In this document: piece after piece, positions 23,597 through 33,789 of the stretch
Position numbering within the stretch: position 1 is the stretch's first letter
Layout: the number at the start of each line of letters is the position of its first letter
NCBI GenBank assembly: GCA_002943765.1
Contig: PQWQ01000008.1
Location: forward strand, 62,001-126,000
From: Psoroptes ovis
Taxonomy: Eukaryota; Arthropoda; Arachnida; Sarcoptiformes; Psoroptidae
DNA length: 64,000 bases
Reading direction: 5' to 3'
Position numbers and translations under genes: made by a program
Notes under the pieces: generated by a model
What the model saw: the letters and a program-made list of their open reading frames with translations, nothing else
The model's database searches: none
What the model was told of the DNA's origin: nothing

Positions 23597-23952
23597 ATAA
23601 ATATTTTCTCTTTCAAAATTTCTCGGGAAATTTCCCATTATGATGCTTCAATTATTATTATTATTTCAAATATTAATAATTTCAAAATGTCTAAGACGTC
23701 AGTGAATCGCTGACAGAAGATTCAATTTTCAATCTTTGATTTTTGATTTTTCAGAAAAATTTTGATTTTCCCCGAAATACCTTAGAGAGTAGTAGGGTCC
23801 CCAAGAATGTTTTCGGTGGAAAACATTCCCGGGAAATTTCCCCGTAAATTTCCCCATAAAAAATGGACCAAATCAAATTGATACAAATGTCGGGTACCCG
23901 CGAACCAATGGGTACCCGACGACTAATAATAATTCATCATCAAACAAATATA

Positions 23953-24033
23953 TTAGGTTGTCCCATAAGTTCTTGCCATTTTTTGAATGAAAAAAAAATT
24001 TAAAAAACTGCAAGAACTTATTGGACAACCTAA
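23953..24033. mobile_element. Mariner-type mini-MITE, B type
   Basis: TTAGGTTGTCCCATAAGTTC on the left and its near-exact mirror on the right (one change, TTATTGGAC), TA on both sides, A/T-rich loop. Confidence 0.88.
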
Positions 24034-24427
24034 TATAAGATGATTATTTTTTTTCTTACCCTTGAATATCAATGATTCCGTGATCGATCATGATGATGTT
24101 GTAATGACTTTTCGGGAAATTTCTCGAGAAATTTTTTCGGAAATCTTTAATGGAAAATTCACGGGGAAATTTACGGGGATGAAAATTTTCAATTTAAGAA
24201 AATTTCCAGGGAAATTTTCATGTTTCTGGAAAATTTTCCAAATGAAAAATTTTCTCCCGAATTTCCTTCGATGACAACTGACATCACCATCATTGAACAT
24301 CGACGATTCTAATTATCTTTGGCCAAAGAAAGAAATTTGAAGCTCATTTGATCGGTACCGAATGAAATTGGACCTTGGATTATTTTTTTTTTTCGATAAG
24401 ATCAATGGGACAATATGTGTTTGCGAG

Positions 24428-24508
24428 AGGGTTGTACAGAAAGTCATGGCGGCTTTTTGCTTTGAAAGTCAACGGCGAAAGCCGCCATAACTTTATGGCC
24501 AGCCGTCG
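24428..24508. mobile_element. Divergent palindromic element of similar size
   Basis: Arms AAAGTCATGGCGGCTTT (24440-24456) and AAAGCCGCCATAACTTT (24478-24494) pair with one mismatch. The outer GGTTGTAC..GGCCAGCC parts resemble worn TTAGGTTGTCC tips. Size and plan match the mini-MITEs but the arm sequence differs. Confidence 0.55.
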
Positions 24509-24728
24509 AAATAATCTCAGATTTTAAGTCCTTAGAAATTCTTAGCATTCGTTTGAAATTTTCTTGAGAAAAATTTGACATTTTATTAAAAATAATTTAT
24601 TCAGAAAAAAATTCTGGTACATATTTAATGAATGGGAAAAACTAGGGACAAAAAAATATTTCAAAAATTGACAGCTGATCTATGTGTACTGATTTATGTA
24701 AATAATATGTGTATGAAAAATTCATATA

Positions 24729-24812
24729 TTAGGTTGTCCGGAAAGTTTTTGCCGATTTTTATTGAACAACTCTATCGAGATTCAAGCGGCATGAACTTTT
24801 CGGACAACCTAA
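24729..24812 (+). mobile_element. Mariner-type mini-MITE, A type
   Basis: TTAGGTTGTCCGGAAAG and CTTTTCGGACAACCTAA tips, TA flanks, and a forward A core (GAACAACTCTATCGAGATTC). Confidence 0.87.
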
Positions 24813-26557
24813 TATACATTCATTTACATTGTATTCAAAACATGTAATCACATTTATGGAATTTTTTTTAAAGATATTTGGACATGTATTCATATGGAAA
24901 TTAGTCGGGGGAAATTTGCCGGGAATTAGGCCGAGAAATTTGTTGAAAATTTTCAAGAAATTTCCGAGGAATTTTCTCGCTTCTTAATTGCTTTTTAGCG
25001 GCGAAAAAAGCAAGAAATTAAAAATGAATTAAACCAAGAATTCTAAGATTTTGAAATTCTTGTGGAATTCTTTAAGAATTCCAAGAATTCTTGGAATTTT
25101 CTTTTTCTTTAATTACAAATTATTAACCCTTTGACGCTTTGAATGATGATAGTGGAAGGCTTTGACTATTAATAAGATTTGAATTTCGAAGTAATTTCAT
25201 TTGAAGAAAAATAAAAAATTTCAAATAAAATTTGCCCTGAAGATATGAAAATATTGGAATTTTTATTTAAGAAAATTTTCTTAAGAAAATTCTGCGAAAT
25301 TTTTCGCAAGAATTTCTTGGGAAATTTTCCAAAAACCCTTGGAAAAAAAAATCTTGGAAATTTTCTTATTTCACCCATTCAATTTGCGGTGAATTTCCGT
25401 AGATAATGACATGATGACTACTTACATTTCGAACTAGGAATTCTGTGGACCGAAAATTGTTGTATTTGCGGCGGTGGAATGCGGTAAATGTGACCCGAGA
25501 AAAAAATTTCCCGGTAAATTTTTTCGTTGGTCGTTCACTGTTTGTTGTCTTTTGTTTACTTAGTTAACTTTTGTTGAGGAATTCTGCTGGGTAGAAACCT
25601 TTGGTGACAAATTCTGGTCGAAATTTTTTCGGTGGCAAATATTGGGTCGAAAATAACCGGTCGAAAACTGTTTTAGAGAGGGAAAACTTTCGGAAAATTT
25701 TTTGCAGAATTATCGAGAAACTTTTCAGAAAAATTCTCGGGGAAATTTTCTTAAGAAATCAAAATCACTGAATAATCTAAGATTTGATTCGAAATAATAT
25801 TTTCAAAATTGTAACAAGTTTGTAGCAAATCATCGATGGTTGATGAATCAGAAATGAATGGCGATCGAAATCAAAAAAATGCCGAAATAATCCCGTTCAA
25901 ACATCAAAATGATCATTCATTCGTTGGAATAAGTTTAAGATATCAATGTATCAATTGAATCAATGATGACAATGATCAGCTGCGCAAATCCATTGATCTA
26001 TGATGCTGTTATCATTGTTGATTGATCATGTTTGATTCGGTACCGATGATTCGGACATCCGTACATCGGTTATACACTGAGTGAAACCACTAAAACTTAT
26101 GAGGAAACATTACGAGAAATTCACGAAAAACATTTCGGAAACATTTCTTCCACATTCGAAGCATGACGATTGGCGCATTTTCGAGTCGTACTGATCCATC
26201 ATTGGATTCCATTGAATCCATTGATTCTGAACAGCCGAAGAATATTCTCGGAGTCGAAGAATATTCTGTGCTACAGAATGCTTTCTATGTCGATTCGAAG
26301 TGATTCGAATTGTCGTAAACAGTCGAAAATTCATTTCGAATTCTTCGTTTTTTTTTCAAAATTCATTTCAATAATTTCACAAATGCGCCATCCACAAATG
26401 CAATTACAGAATTTATTGATGACTTTTTCGATGAATATTTGCTTTTTGGCTTTTCGAGGCATATTTACCAATATTTGTTTATTTGTTTGTTTATTTATTT
26501 GTTTATGGAAATGTATTTATCGATATACGCGATATATCGATATTATTTATATTATCT

Positions 26558-26627
26558 TTGGACGAAAAGAAATCCATTATTTTTTGTTTGATGGCTATGA
26601 AAAAATAATGGATTTCTTTTCGTCCAA
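26558..26627. repeat. Perfect 28-bp inverted repeat with 14-nt loop
   Basis: The arm at 26558-26585 (starting TTGGACGAAAAGAAATCC) is exactly mirrored at 26600-26627, with loop GTTTGATGGCTATG. There are no TTAGGTTGTCC tips and the flanks are not a clear target duplication, so it is not one of the mini-MITEs. It could be a pre-microRNA-like hairpin or another foldback element. Confidence 0.85.
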
Positions 26628-27038
26628 TATTCATCATGCATATTTAAATATTTGGCTTGGCAACAAAATAATTGCGACTTTCACCATAGAGTTTTAATGT
26701 AAAAATACGCCATTACTTACTGGACAAGCACCGAAAATTTTTATTTGTTGATTCATATGAATTCAATGTTTATTCTTCTTTGCCCCTTTGGGCATTTGAC
26801 ACAAACAACATTACTAGTATATTGGCGCCAATATTGCTTCCGAAAAATGCTCGAGGCAATATTTCGATTATTATTTAAAAAAAATGTTCGATTATTCAAT
26901 ATTCGATCAGTTGAAATCATCTGAAAACATTTGAAATTTTCAAATTTTAAGCCTTTAATTACCTAATTGCAATTATCAAAATTATAATTATAATTAATAA
27001 TTAATTATAATTAATCAAGCAAAAAATGCAAAGGTGTA

Positions 27039-27150
27039 TACCTCTTACTCCACCTCTTACACCGAACTACCTCTTACACCACCTCTTACCCCACCTCTTC
27101 GAGTAACTCATACACCATCTCTTGCATTGCCTCATATCTCACCTCATGCC
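27039..27150. repeat. Degenerate CACCTCTTACA repeat
   Basis: At least five copies of CCTCTTAC or CCTCTT spaced 10-18 nt apart, grading into variants (CCATCTCTT, CACCTCATG). A related patch lies at 49075-49290 inside a Patched-gene intron. Confidence 0.6.
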
Positions 27151-28184
27151 TTGGTACCTGAATTTTTTAATCAATTTAAGATTCAAGATGTTTCAAGTAC
27201 CTCAGGTAAACAAGGATCTGGATTGTAAGAAGGTTTGGAAAGGATTTCGAAATTTGATATTTAAGCAATCGTTTGTTGTGAATGAATTTTCAAAGAAAAA
27301 TTTCCATATTTCTTGCCTCCCCCTCCTCACCCCCCGCAGAAATTCTAATCAATCATCGAAATCGAAGAAGAGAGATTTACGGAGAGATTATTTTCTTTTC
27401 TTATATTCCAAGAGGGGATTACCTTTTAGAAGAGGAATCAGAGAAAATAATTCATCACCTTGTGGGGCCTTATCGGGCCTTATTCTTGGCTTCCCTCTAG
27501 AAAGGTGGCGTCCTAAGCTGGTTCTACTGCCTTGAATGCACGGCGTTCATCAAAGCAAATGGATTCCGTGATTCTTTGAAGTTTCTTTCGAAGACTTTTG
27601 ACATCATTGAATCTTATTTGAAAATCTTAAAAATTTTTAATTTTCAAAATTTTCAAAAATTCAAAGAATAAATCCTTCGAAAGATTTTTGAATGATAAAC
27701 AACAGACAGTACAAACAATATGAAGAAAGAAATTCGATTAATTTCAATTGGGAATTTGAATTTTTTGAAATTTTGAAACTTTTGGATTCGAAAAAATTCT
27801 GGATCTTTGAATTTTAATTTATTGAAATTTTGATTTTTTGAAATTCTTTGGAATTATTCTTCTTGGATTGATTACTTTCTTTGATTCATCTCATTGATTC
27901 GGCCTAGTTTAGCTCCGGATTGATCATATATGAGTGTTCAAAGCCTTGGTTCAAAAGCAAGATTCGAAATTTCCCCTGGTACCCATTCCATGTCTGAATT
28001 GGTCAATTTTCGTGGTCAATTTCGGGCATATTTTTGGCCAACATTTACCAATTGATCAATCTTGATCTCAAATAGCGTATTTCGAGTGTAATTTGGTCTA
28101 TTAGATCCTCGATATATTGATGTACCATTGATATATGTGTGTGTGGAGATGGAAAGGATTTCGCGCTTTTCTATGGTTTATTTA

Positions 28185-28264
28185 TTAGGTTGTCCCATAA
28201 GTTCTTGCCGGTTATATAGTAGAAAATAATTGGAAAATCGGCAAGAACTTTTCAGACAATCCGA
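28185..28264. mobile_element. Mariner-type mini-MITE, B-type tip with C-type core
   Basis: Left end TTAGGTTGTCCCATAAG is B type, the inner part GCCGGTTATATAGTAGAAAA is C type, and the right end is CTTTTCAGACAATCCGA. It looks like a recombinant of the two types. Confidence 0.82.
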
Positions 28265-28506
28265 TACTTTGGTCTTATTAATTCTTTTTCAAACAAAATG
28301 ATTTTTGGAGAGAGTATGAAGATGTTCATCATCATCATCTTCAAAAATCATTATTATTTCAATGATTATAAGATTTTTAATTTGATTTGGGCTTCATTTG
28401 GTTTGGTTTCATTTGGGCTTCATTTGGTTTGTTTACTTATTCAATCTCACTGGCTTATCACTGGCTTTACACTACTATTTTTGACCAGTTTTTGTGTTGA
28501 AAATAT

Positions 28507-28589
28507 TTAGGCTGTCCGTAAAGTTTTGGCTGATTTTCATCGAGCAACTCTATGGTGATTAATCAGCCAAAACTTTTCGGACAATCTAA
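28507..28589 (+). mobile_element. Mariner-type mini-MITE, A core with palindromic right arm
   Basis: TTAGGCTGTCCGTAAAG and CTTTTCGGACAATCTAA tips. The left inner part carries the A core (CATCGAGCAACTCTATGG) but the right arm (AATCAGCCAAAACTT) mirrors the left one as in C types. Confidence 0.85.
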
Positions 28590-28751
28590 TTCAAAAAAAA
28601 AAAAAAAAAAAAAGTTAATTACATTACATGATAATAATAATAATGATTATTATGATAATGATAATGATAACGATGTAATATGTCAACAACCAACAAATAC
28701 TTGTAAAATATTTTGTATACAAAAATAAATTCAATTCAATTCAATGTATTT

Positions 28752-28833
28752 ATTTGGTTGTCCGATAAGTTTTTGCCAATTTTCCCAATAATTCTCTACG
28801 ATAAAATCGGTAAAAACTTTTCGGACAACCTAA
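28752..28833. mobile_element. Mariner-type mini-MITE, C type
   Basis: TTTGGTTGTCCGATAAG left tip, CTTTTCGGACAACCTAA right tip, TTTTTGCCAATTTT / AAAATCGGTAAAAA arms, TA flank on the right. Confidence 0.85.
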
Positions 28834-29011
28834 TATTATATATGTAAGTATATTTATTCGATGATTTTTTTTTTTTTTTGATTGAAATTTAATCGGGTAA
28901 CCAAGAAGAAGAGATTCGAGGATGTTTTCGGGCCTCAATTTTCGTACAGAATCTGAATTTCAATCACACAGAATCGGTATATAAACAAACACACAGAAAA
29001 TCTGTGAAATA

Positions 29012-29093
29012 TTAGGTTGTCCGATAAGTTCTTGTCGTTTTTCAAATGAAAATAAATCTAAAAAAAACGGCAAGAACTTATGGGACAACCAAA
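29012..29093. mobile_element. Mariner-type mini-MITE, B type
   Basis: TTAGGTTGTCCGATAAGTTC left and GAACTTATGGGACAACCAA right, arms TGTCGTTTTTC / AAAAACGGCA, loop A/T-rich. Confidence 0.86.
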
Positions 29094-30848
29094 TATATTT
29101 GTAATGAAATGATTTGAAACATGATTATTGGAAATTATTAATATCGTTATTATTATTGATACAACAGAGAATAATAATAATAATAATTTAATGATGATGA
29201 AATAATTTGAAAATTTTGTAGTATTAAGATACAGAGAGAGAGATTATAGATCCATGTATCTATATGTAGTTTATGTATTATGTACTTGTTTGATGTTTGG
29301 TCGGTGATGGTGAAATATTTAATGTGTCAAATATATATTTGATGTCTATATATTTGTAGATACAGTGGCGCCTTTCCACTCCGAGGGCGCCTGAATGGTT
29401 CCTTGGCATTCATAGGAATGTGGGTGATTTTCCAAATTTCAAAAAGCGTTAAGGGTGGTGTTTGTTTGGTGATGGTTGGTTTGTTGGTTGGTTTGGTTGT
29501 TTGGCTGTTTGGCTAGTTGGTTTGATGTTTGCCTTTATCATGTTCATTATTTGATTAAAAGTTTTGTTTTTATGGTGTTTTCAATGATTGGTGTTGATGG
29601 AACATGGACAAAATATCATTGGTCGTAATGAAAATGTCAAAAATTGTCAAATAAATTAGCTTTTAAATGGACTAAATGGACCAGTGATATACCAGTGATA
29701 ATATGATAATCCATGCTAAGATTTATTGACATTGAATTTTTTCAAAAAAAAAAAAAAAATTTCAAAAGGATTTTCAAAAGGTTATGGGCTTAGAAAAATT
29801 TTTTAAGAAAATAATTAAATGAATCTATAACCTTTAAATTATTGATAATCACTAAACTAACATTTTTATGTATCAGAATCAAATCCACTCAAAACAAATA
29901 ATTTATTCTCAGTTGATTTAGTTTAGTTTATTTCGATGATTATCATTTGTCTTGTCTTGTCTTGTTTCGATCGATGTCTTAGCGATTGTCATTGATTTTC
30001 ATTGGTTGTTTCATCGTTGTTTTAAAGAAGCCAAGAAACATTTGTATGAAATTTGATTCAAATCAATTGAATCATTCGAATCAAATGATTTATGATCGAA
30101 ATGATTCGAAAAATCGAATCAACATTTGAATCAAATTTGAATCAACATTGAAACATTATCGGTAACATAATTATTTGAAACAAATTGACCAACAACATCG
30201 ATCATTAACCAATCGATATCATCGATGTTAAATTATCAATGTTACTACCATTGATAATGACAATCATCATCATCATTATCAATGTCATACCCGATAGTCA
30301 TTATCATTACCATCTCTTAGACATAATTGAATGATCATTAAATAAATACGAGAGAACCACAGAGCAGCCGAGCGAAGCCAAAACGTAAATATATTTCTTT
30401 AAGATTCGATCAGATTCGTCTTCAAGGCTTCAAGGCCATCGAGATTCATTGAATTCAGATTCAGATTCGTTGAATTTCTTCGGGACTTGAATTCATCGGG
30501 ACTCTATTCACTTGGAACACAAACAAATGTTCTCACTAATTTAATGGTCATTAACATTGATCATTCATCATTATTGGGCCCAAAACAATGTGGTATAATG
30601 TAGTACAATGGCAATGTAGAATAATATTAATGTGATATTAATATAGACATTATTATCATTATCATTGATATTTAGAACATTATCATTTGTATGTATCAAG
30701 AACTGTTCATTTCAATTCAATTCAATTCAATTCGATTCAATTCGATTGTCATTTACAGAATTGAATTTACAGTTGAAGCTGCTGTTGAAGCTGCTGTTGC
30801 TGTTGACATTACTTGTATTTGGTGTGTAATGATAATATTTGAATTTAC

Positions 30849-30931
30849 TTAGGCTGTCCGAAAAATTTTGGCCGATTTTCATGTACAACTCTTATTCGGA
30901 TTAAGCGTCATGAACTTTTCGGACAACCTAA
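30849..30931 (+). mobile_element. Mariner-type mini-MITE, A type
   Basis: TTAGGCTGTCCGAAAAATTT and CTTTTCGGACAACCTAA tips around a forward A core (GTACAACTCTTATTCGGATT). Confidence 0.86.
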
Positions 30932-32831
30932 TACTTATTTACTAAGAACTATTTATTCTGTCATTAAATTCTCCAGTTACAGTTACTCACTATTCCTAAC
31001 ATTATTCACTGTGATTATTGAATCACATTCATTTTCTTTTTGTTTGAATTATAAAGTAATTAGTTATTTTGTAATTATTTTGTGATTATTATTTATGAAT
31101 TATTACTTCTTAGGGAGTATTTGAAAATAAACTAATATCCAATCCAACTGTCTTGAAATAGTATCGTAATAATTAGATTCGGGAATAAGAATTATGAGAA
31201 TTCTCCATGATTCTTCGGGGGCCTTTGAAATCAATGTTTGATATATGAAGATGGTGGCAAAATGATGATGACATACGACACATTTTGGTACACATTTTGA
31301 CAATTAACACAGTGACTAACACAGAAAATGCCCATTGAAAATACCAGCTGAAAATGCTCGTTGAAATACATTGAAGATGCACATTGAAATACATTGAAGT
31401 AATACATATTGAATCACAAGGACCAAATACATTGAAATGTACCAAGATATGGTCCGAAAGATGTTTCCAAAAGATGCTACGAAAGACACATCACCCAATA
31501 CAATCAATATCAGTGTAAAGTGAAGTGTTGTAAACGGAAACTTTTGATATTTAACGAGAAAATTAATGATAATTTAATGATGCAAACAACTTTACAAATA
31601 TTCGTATATTCGTAAGTACATTCGAATGGTACATTCGATTTTTGTGAATAATGAAAAAATATAAATGCACATATACACATACATAGAAAATAAAAAAAAA
31701 AATAATGATAATAAAATTAAATGTTTTGAAACATTAAACTTGTTAATAATAATAATGGTAATGGTGATAATATTCGAGTAATATTGGAGTAATAATTCGA
31801 TATTATTATTTGATATTCGTTATTATTTATGATTATTATTATTATTATTATTGAATCATCATATTCAATTTTCATTATTTTGAAACAAAATGATAAAATT
31901 TTTGTGCGTGTCCCAATTTTCGTCATTTGTTTCAAAATAATAATAAATTTAATTCATTCATTCATTCATTCGTTCATAATAACTGTGACAAATACTCATA
32001 CAAAAATTTTTATTGATAATATAATTATTATTTTATGGACGATGACGACGATAATGATGATGACGAATAGAAAGAAGAAATGAAATCGGACGACGACAAC
32101 GTAAGGAAGAATATTGATTCTTAAAGATTCTTTAAGAATATTCAGTGATATATGGTCCATTTAAAAATCTTTAGCTTTGATTTCTCAACGGTGAAAAATG
32201 AACATGGAATACAATTGAAATCCAATGAAATTCGGTCATAAATCTTGGAAATTCCATAGATTCAGTGACACTTTTCAACCAAAGCGATTCTTGTGTTGAA
32301 ATGTCAATGAATTTCATGATAAATATTCTTCAATTTCAGGAACTGTTTGAAAGATCACACCGAAATTAAAAGATTTTCATCCAAATATTCCATCCATAGA
32401 ATTGAATTAGGAATTTTTTAAACAAAAATTTTAAAGTATCGAAAGGATTATTATTATTATTATCATTCATTCATTCATTCAATTCATTATTTATTAATGA
32501 ATTGAATTGAATTGAACAGCGATATTGTAACATATTCTTTGTGTTTCTTCATTGTTTCTGTTTCATTCAATAATTATCAATGAATATTTATCGAAGAATA
32601 TCGTATAATAATAATAATAATGATAATAATGATATGAATTAATTTAGTTGAATAAATTAATTTAGTTTCACGGCTCAATTGGCTTTGAAATTCAATGCAT
32701 TGAAGCGAAATTGTTTGATTGTCGATTGTCGATAGGAACAGAGTGTCGATAGCGCCTAGTCACTAGGCTTAGTGGCCCTACAGTCACTGTTTAGTGTGTG
32801 TTTGTGTGTCGGCCTGTGTGAAAATGTGTAT

Positions 32832-32915
32832 TGGTGCAGAAAGGGTTATTGTTTTTTTTTGGTGCAGAAAGGGTTATTGTTTTTTTTTGTGCAGAAAGGG
32901 TTATTGTTATTTTAT
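32832..32915. repeat. Three tandem copies of a 27-28-bp unit
   Basis: The unit is GGTGCAGAAAGGGTTATTG followed by a T run; the third copy lacks one G and has a mixed T/A tail. Confidence 0.75.
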
Positions 32916-32977
32916 TTTTTTGGTGATTAAAAAATTCACTGGTAATTCTCCAGTGTGAAAAATACAGGAAGAATTAA

Positions 32978-33129
32978 CCCTTAGCTCTCGAGGCACTCGA
33001 CAGCGTAAACGAGCCAGCAGCTCGACAATTTTTCATACTCATGTAAAATTGGTGACTGAGCGGCGCCTATCGAGTTGCTACATTACATCTTATGGTGATG
33101 AGTGATGCTCACCGTTCGAGTTTTAAGAA
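32978..33129. mobile_element. piggyBac-type MITE, copy 2 (152 bp)
   Basis: Flanked by TTAA at 32974-32977 and 33130-33133. Starts CCCTTAGCTCTCGAGGCA and ends GTTCGAGTTTTAAGAA (the expected GGG changed to GAA). Internal sequence matches the copy at 9412-9560 with scattered substitutions and a small insertion (GATGAGTGATGC versus GAGATATGC). It lies about 660 bp upstream of the LRRK start. Confidence 0.8.
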
Positions 33130-33429
33130 TTAATGAAAATAATAAAGTATCGATTCTATTATTTGGAAATTCTCATTCGGACATTTTTTAATACGATTTT
33201 AATCAATGTTTTAATCATATTTTTGATCATTTTTTTTTGAAAATCGAATTTAATCCAATTTAAATTAAATTAAAATGATTAATGATCAAAAATTTTGAAC
33301 AAAATTAATTCGAACACTTTTTTTAATTACATTTTTTTTAATGATTAATCAGTAAAAAAAATAAGAATTATTAAAAGGGTTATAGAAATTTTAAGAGAAA
33401 AAAAAATTTCAAAAAAATTCCATGCTTGT

Positions 33430-33443
33430 GGCGCCATCTGTTG
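33430..33443. promoter_or_regulatory. CTCF-like motif upstream of LRRK
   Basis: GGCGCCATCTGTTG reads CAACAGATGGCGCC on the other strand, one step from the CTCF core. It is about 350 bp upstream of the LRRK start codon. Inferred from the motif only. Confidence 0.3.
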
Positions 33444-33789
33444 TTTTAAAAAATAACTAACTGACAAAATGTTTTGTTTACGTTTTTTTTTTTCGATTTG
33501 TTTTCGTTTTCGTTTATTTTTTCGCCAAAAACCAGAATCAACAATAAAAAACAGCTGTTTTCAAACAATCGAAATCATGCTTCTTAATTAATACATTCAT
33601 TTATTTCTGTTAATTAAAAATTTATTTATTAATTAATCATTCTTTATACGTTCAGTGTTCGCTACCATATGTTTCACTTCGAAGCTCGTACAAGCTCGTT
33701 TTATTTCAGCGAAAAATCACCTGTCAACTGTTCCACTGCGTAAATTTTTGGTCCAATTTAATCATGTAATCAATGATTCTGAAGTAATC

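Larger units (their letters stand above)
23600..25760. repeat. Cluster of degenerate GGAAATTTTCC-type palindromes
   Basis: Interrupted by three palindromic elements, this stretch is again rich in words such as CGGGAAATTTCTCGAGAAAT (near 24112) and AAATTTTCTTAAGAAAAT (near 25268). Confidence 0.45.
16828..33789. other. Gene-poor region of about 17 kb
   Basis: I could not support any protein-coding or RNA gene between the GPCR start and the LRRK start. Open frames are short, low-complexity or made of repeat sequence. The region holds thirteen mini-MITEs, one piggyBac-type MITE, a perfect 28-bp inverted repeat, clusters of GGAAATTTTCC-like palindromes, AGTATTCAAAGGGTT motifs, a CCTCTTAC repeat, microsatellites and poly-A tracts. 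Distal promoters, long introns of untranslated exons or non-coding RNAs cannot be excluded. Confidence 0.55.

Noticed and set aside
26110..26697. Overlapping open frames of 74 and 175 codons
   Set aside because: They cross the perfect hairpin and T-rich DNA, have no recognisable domain, and codon use looks random.
27034..27535. Pro/Leu-rich frames over the CCTCTTAC repeat
   Set aside because: The repeat itself creates the frame (PPLTPPL); no gene signals.
33655..33789. Extension of LRRK upstream of ATG 33790 in the same frame
   Set aside because: The frame is open but has no ATG; it could be an exon after an acceptor at 33654, yet ATG 33790 with a purine-rich following context is sufficient. 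Left as a possibility only.
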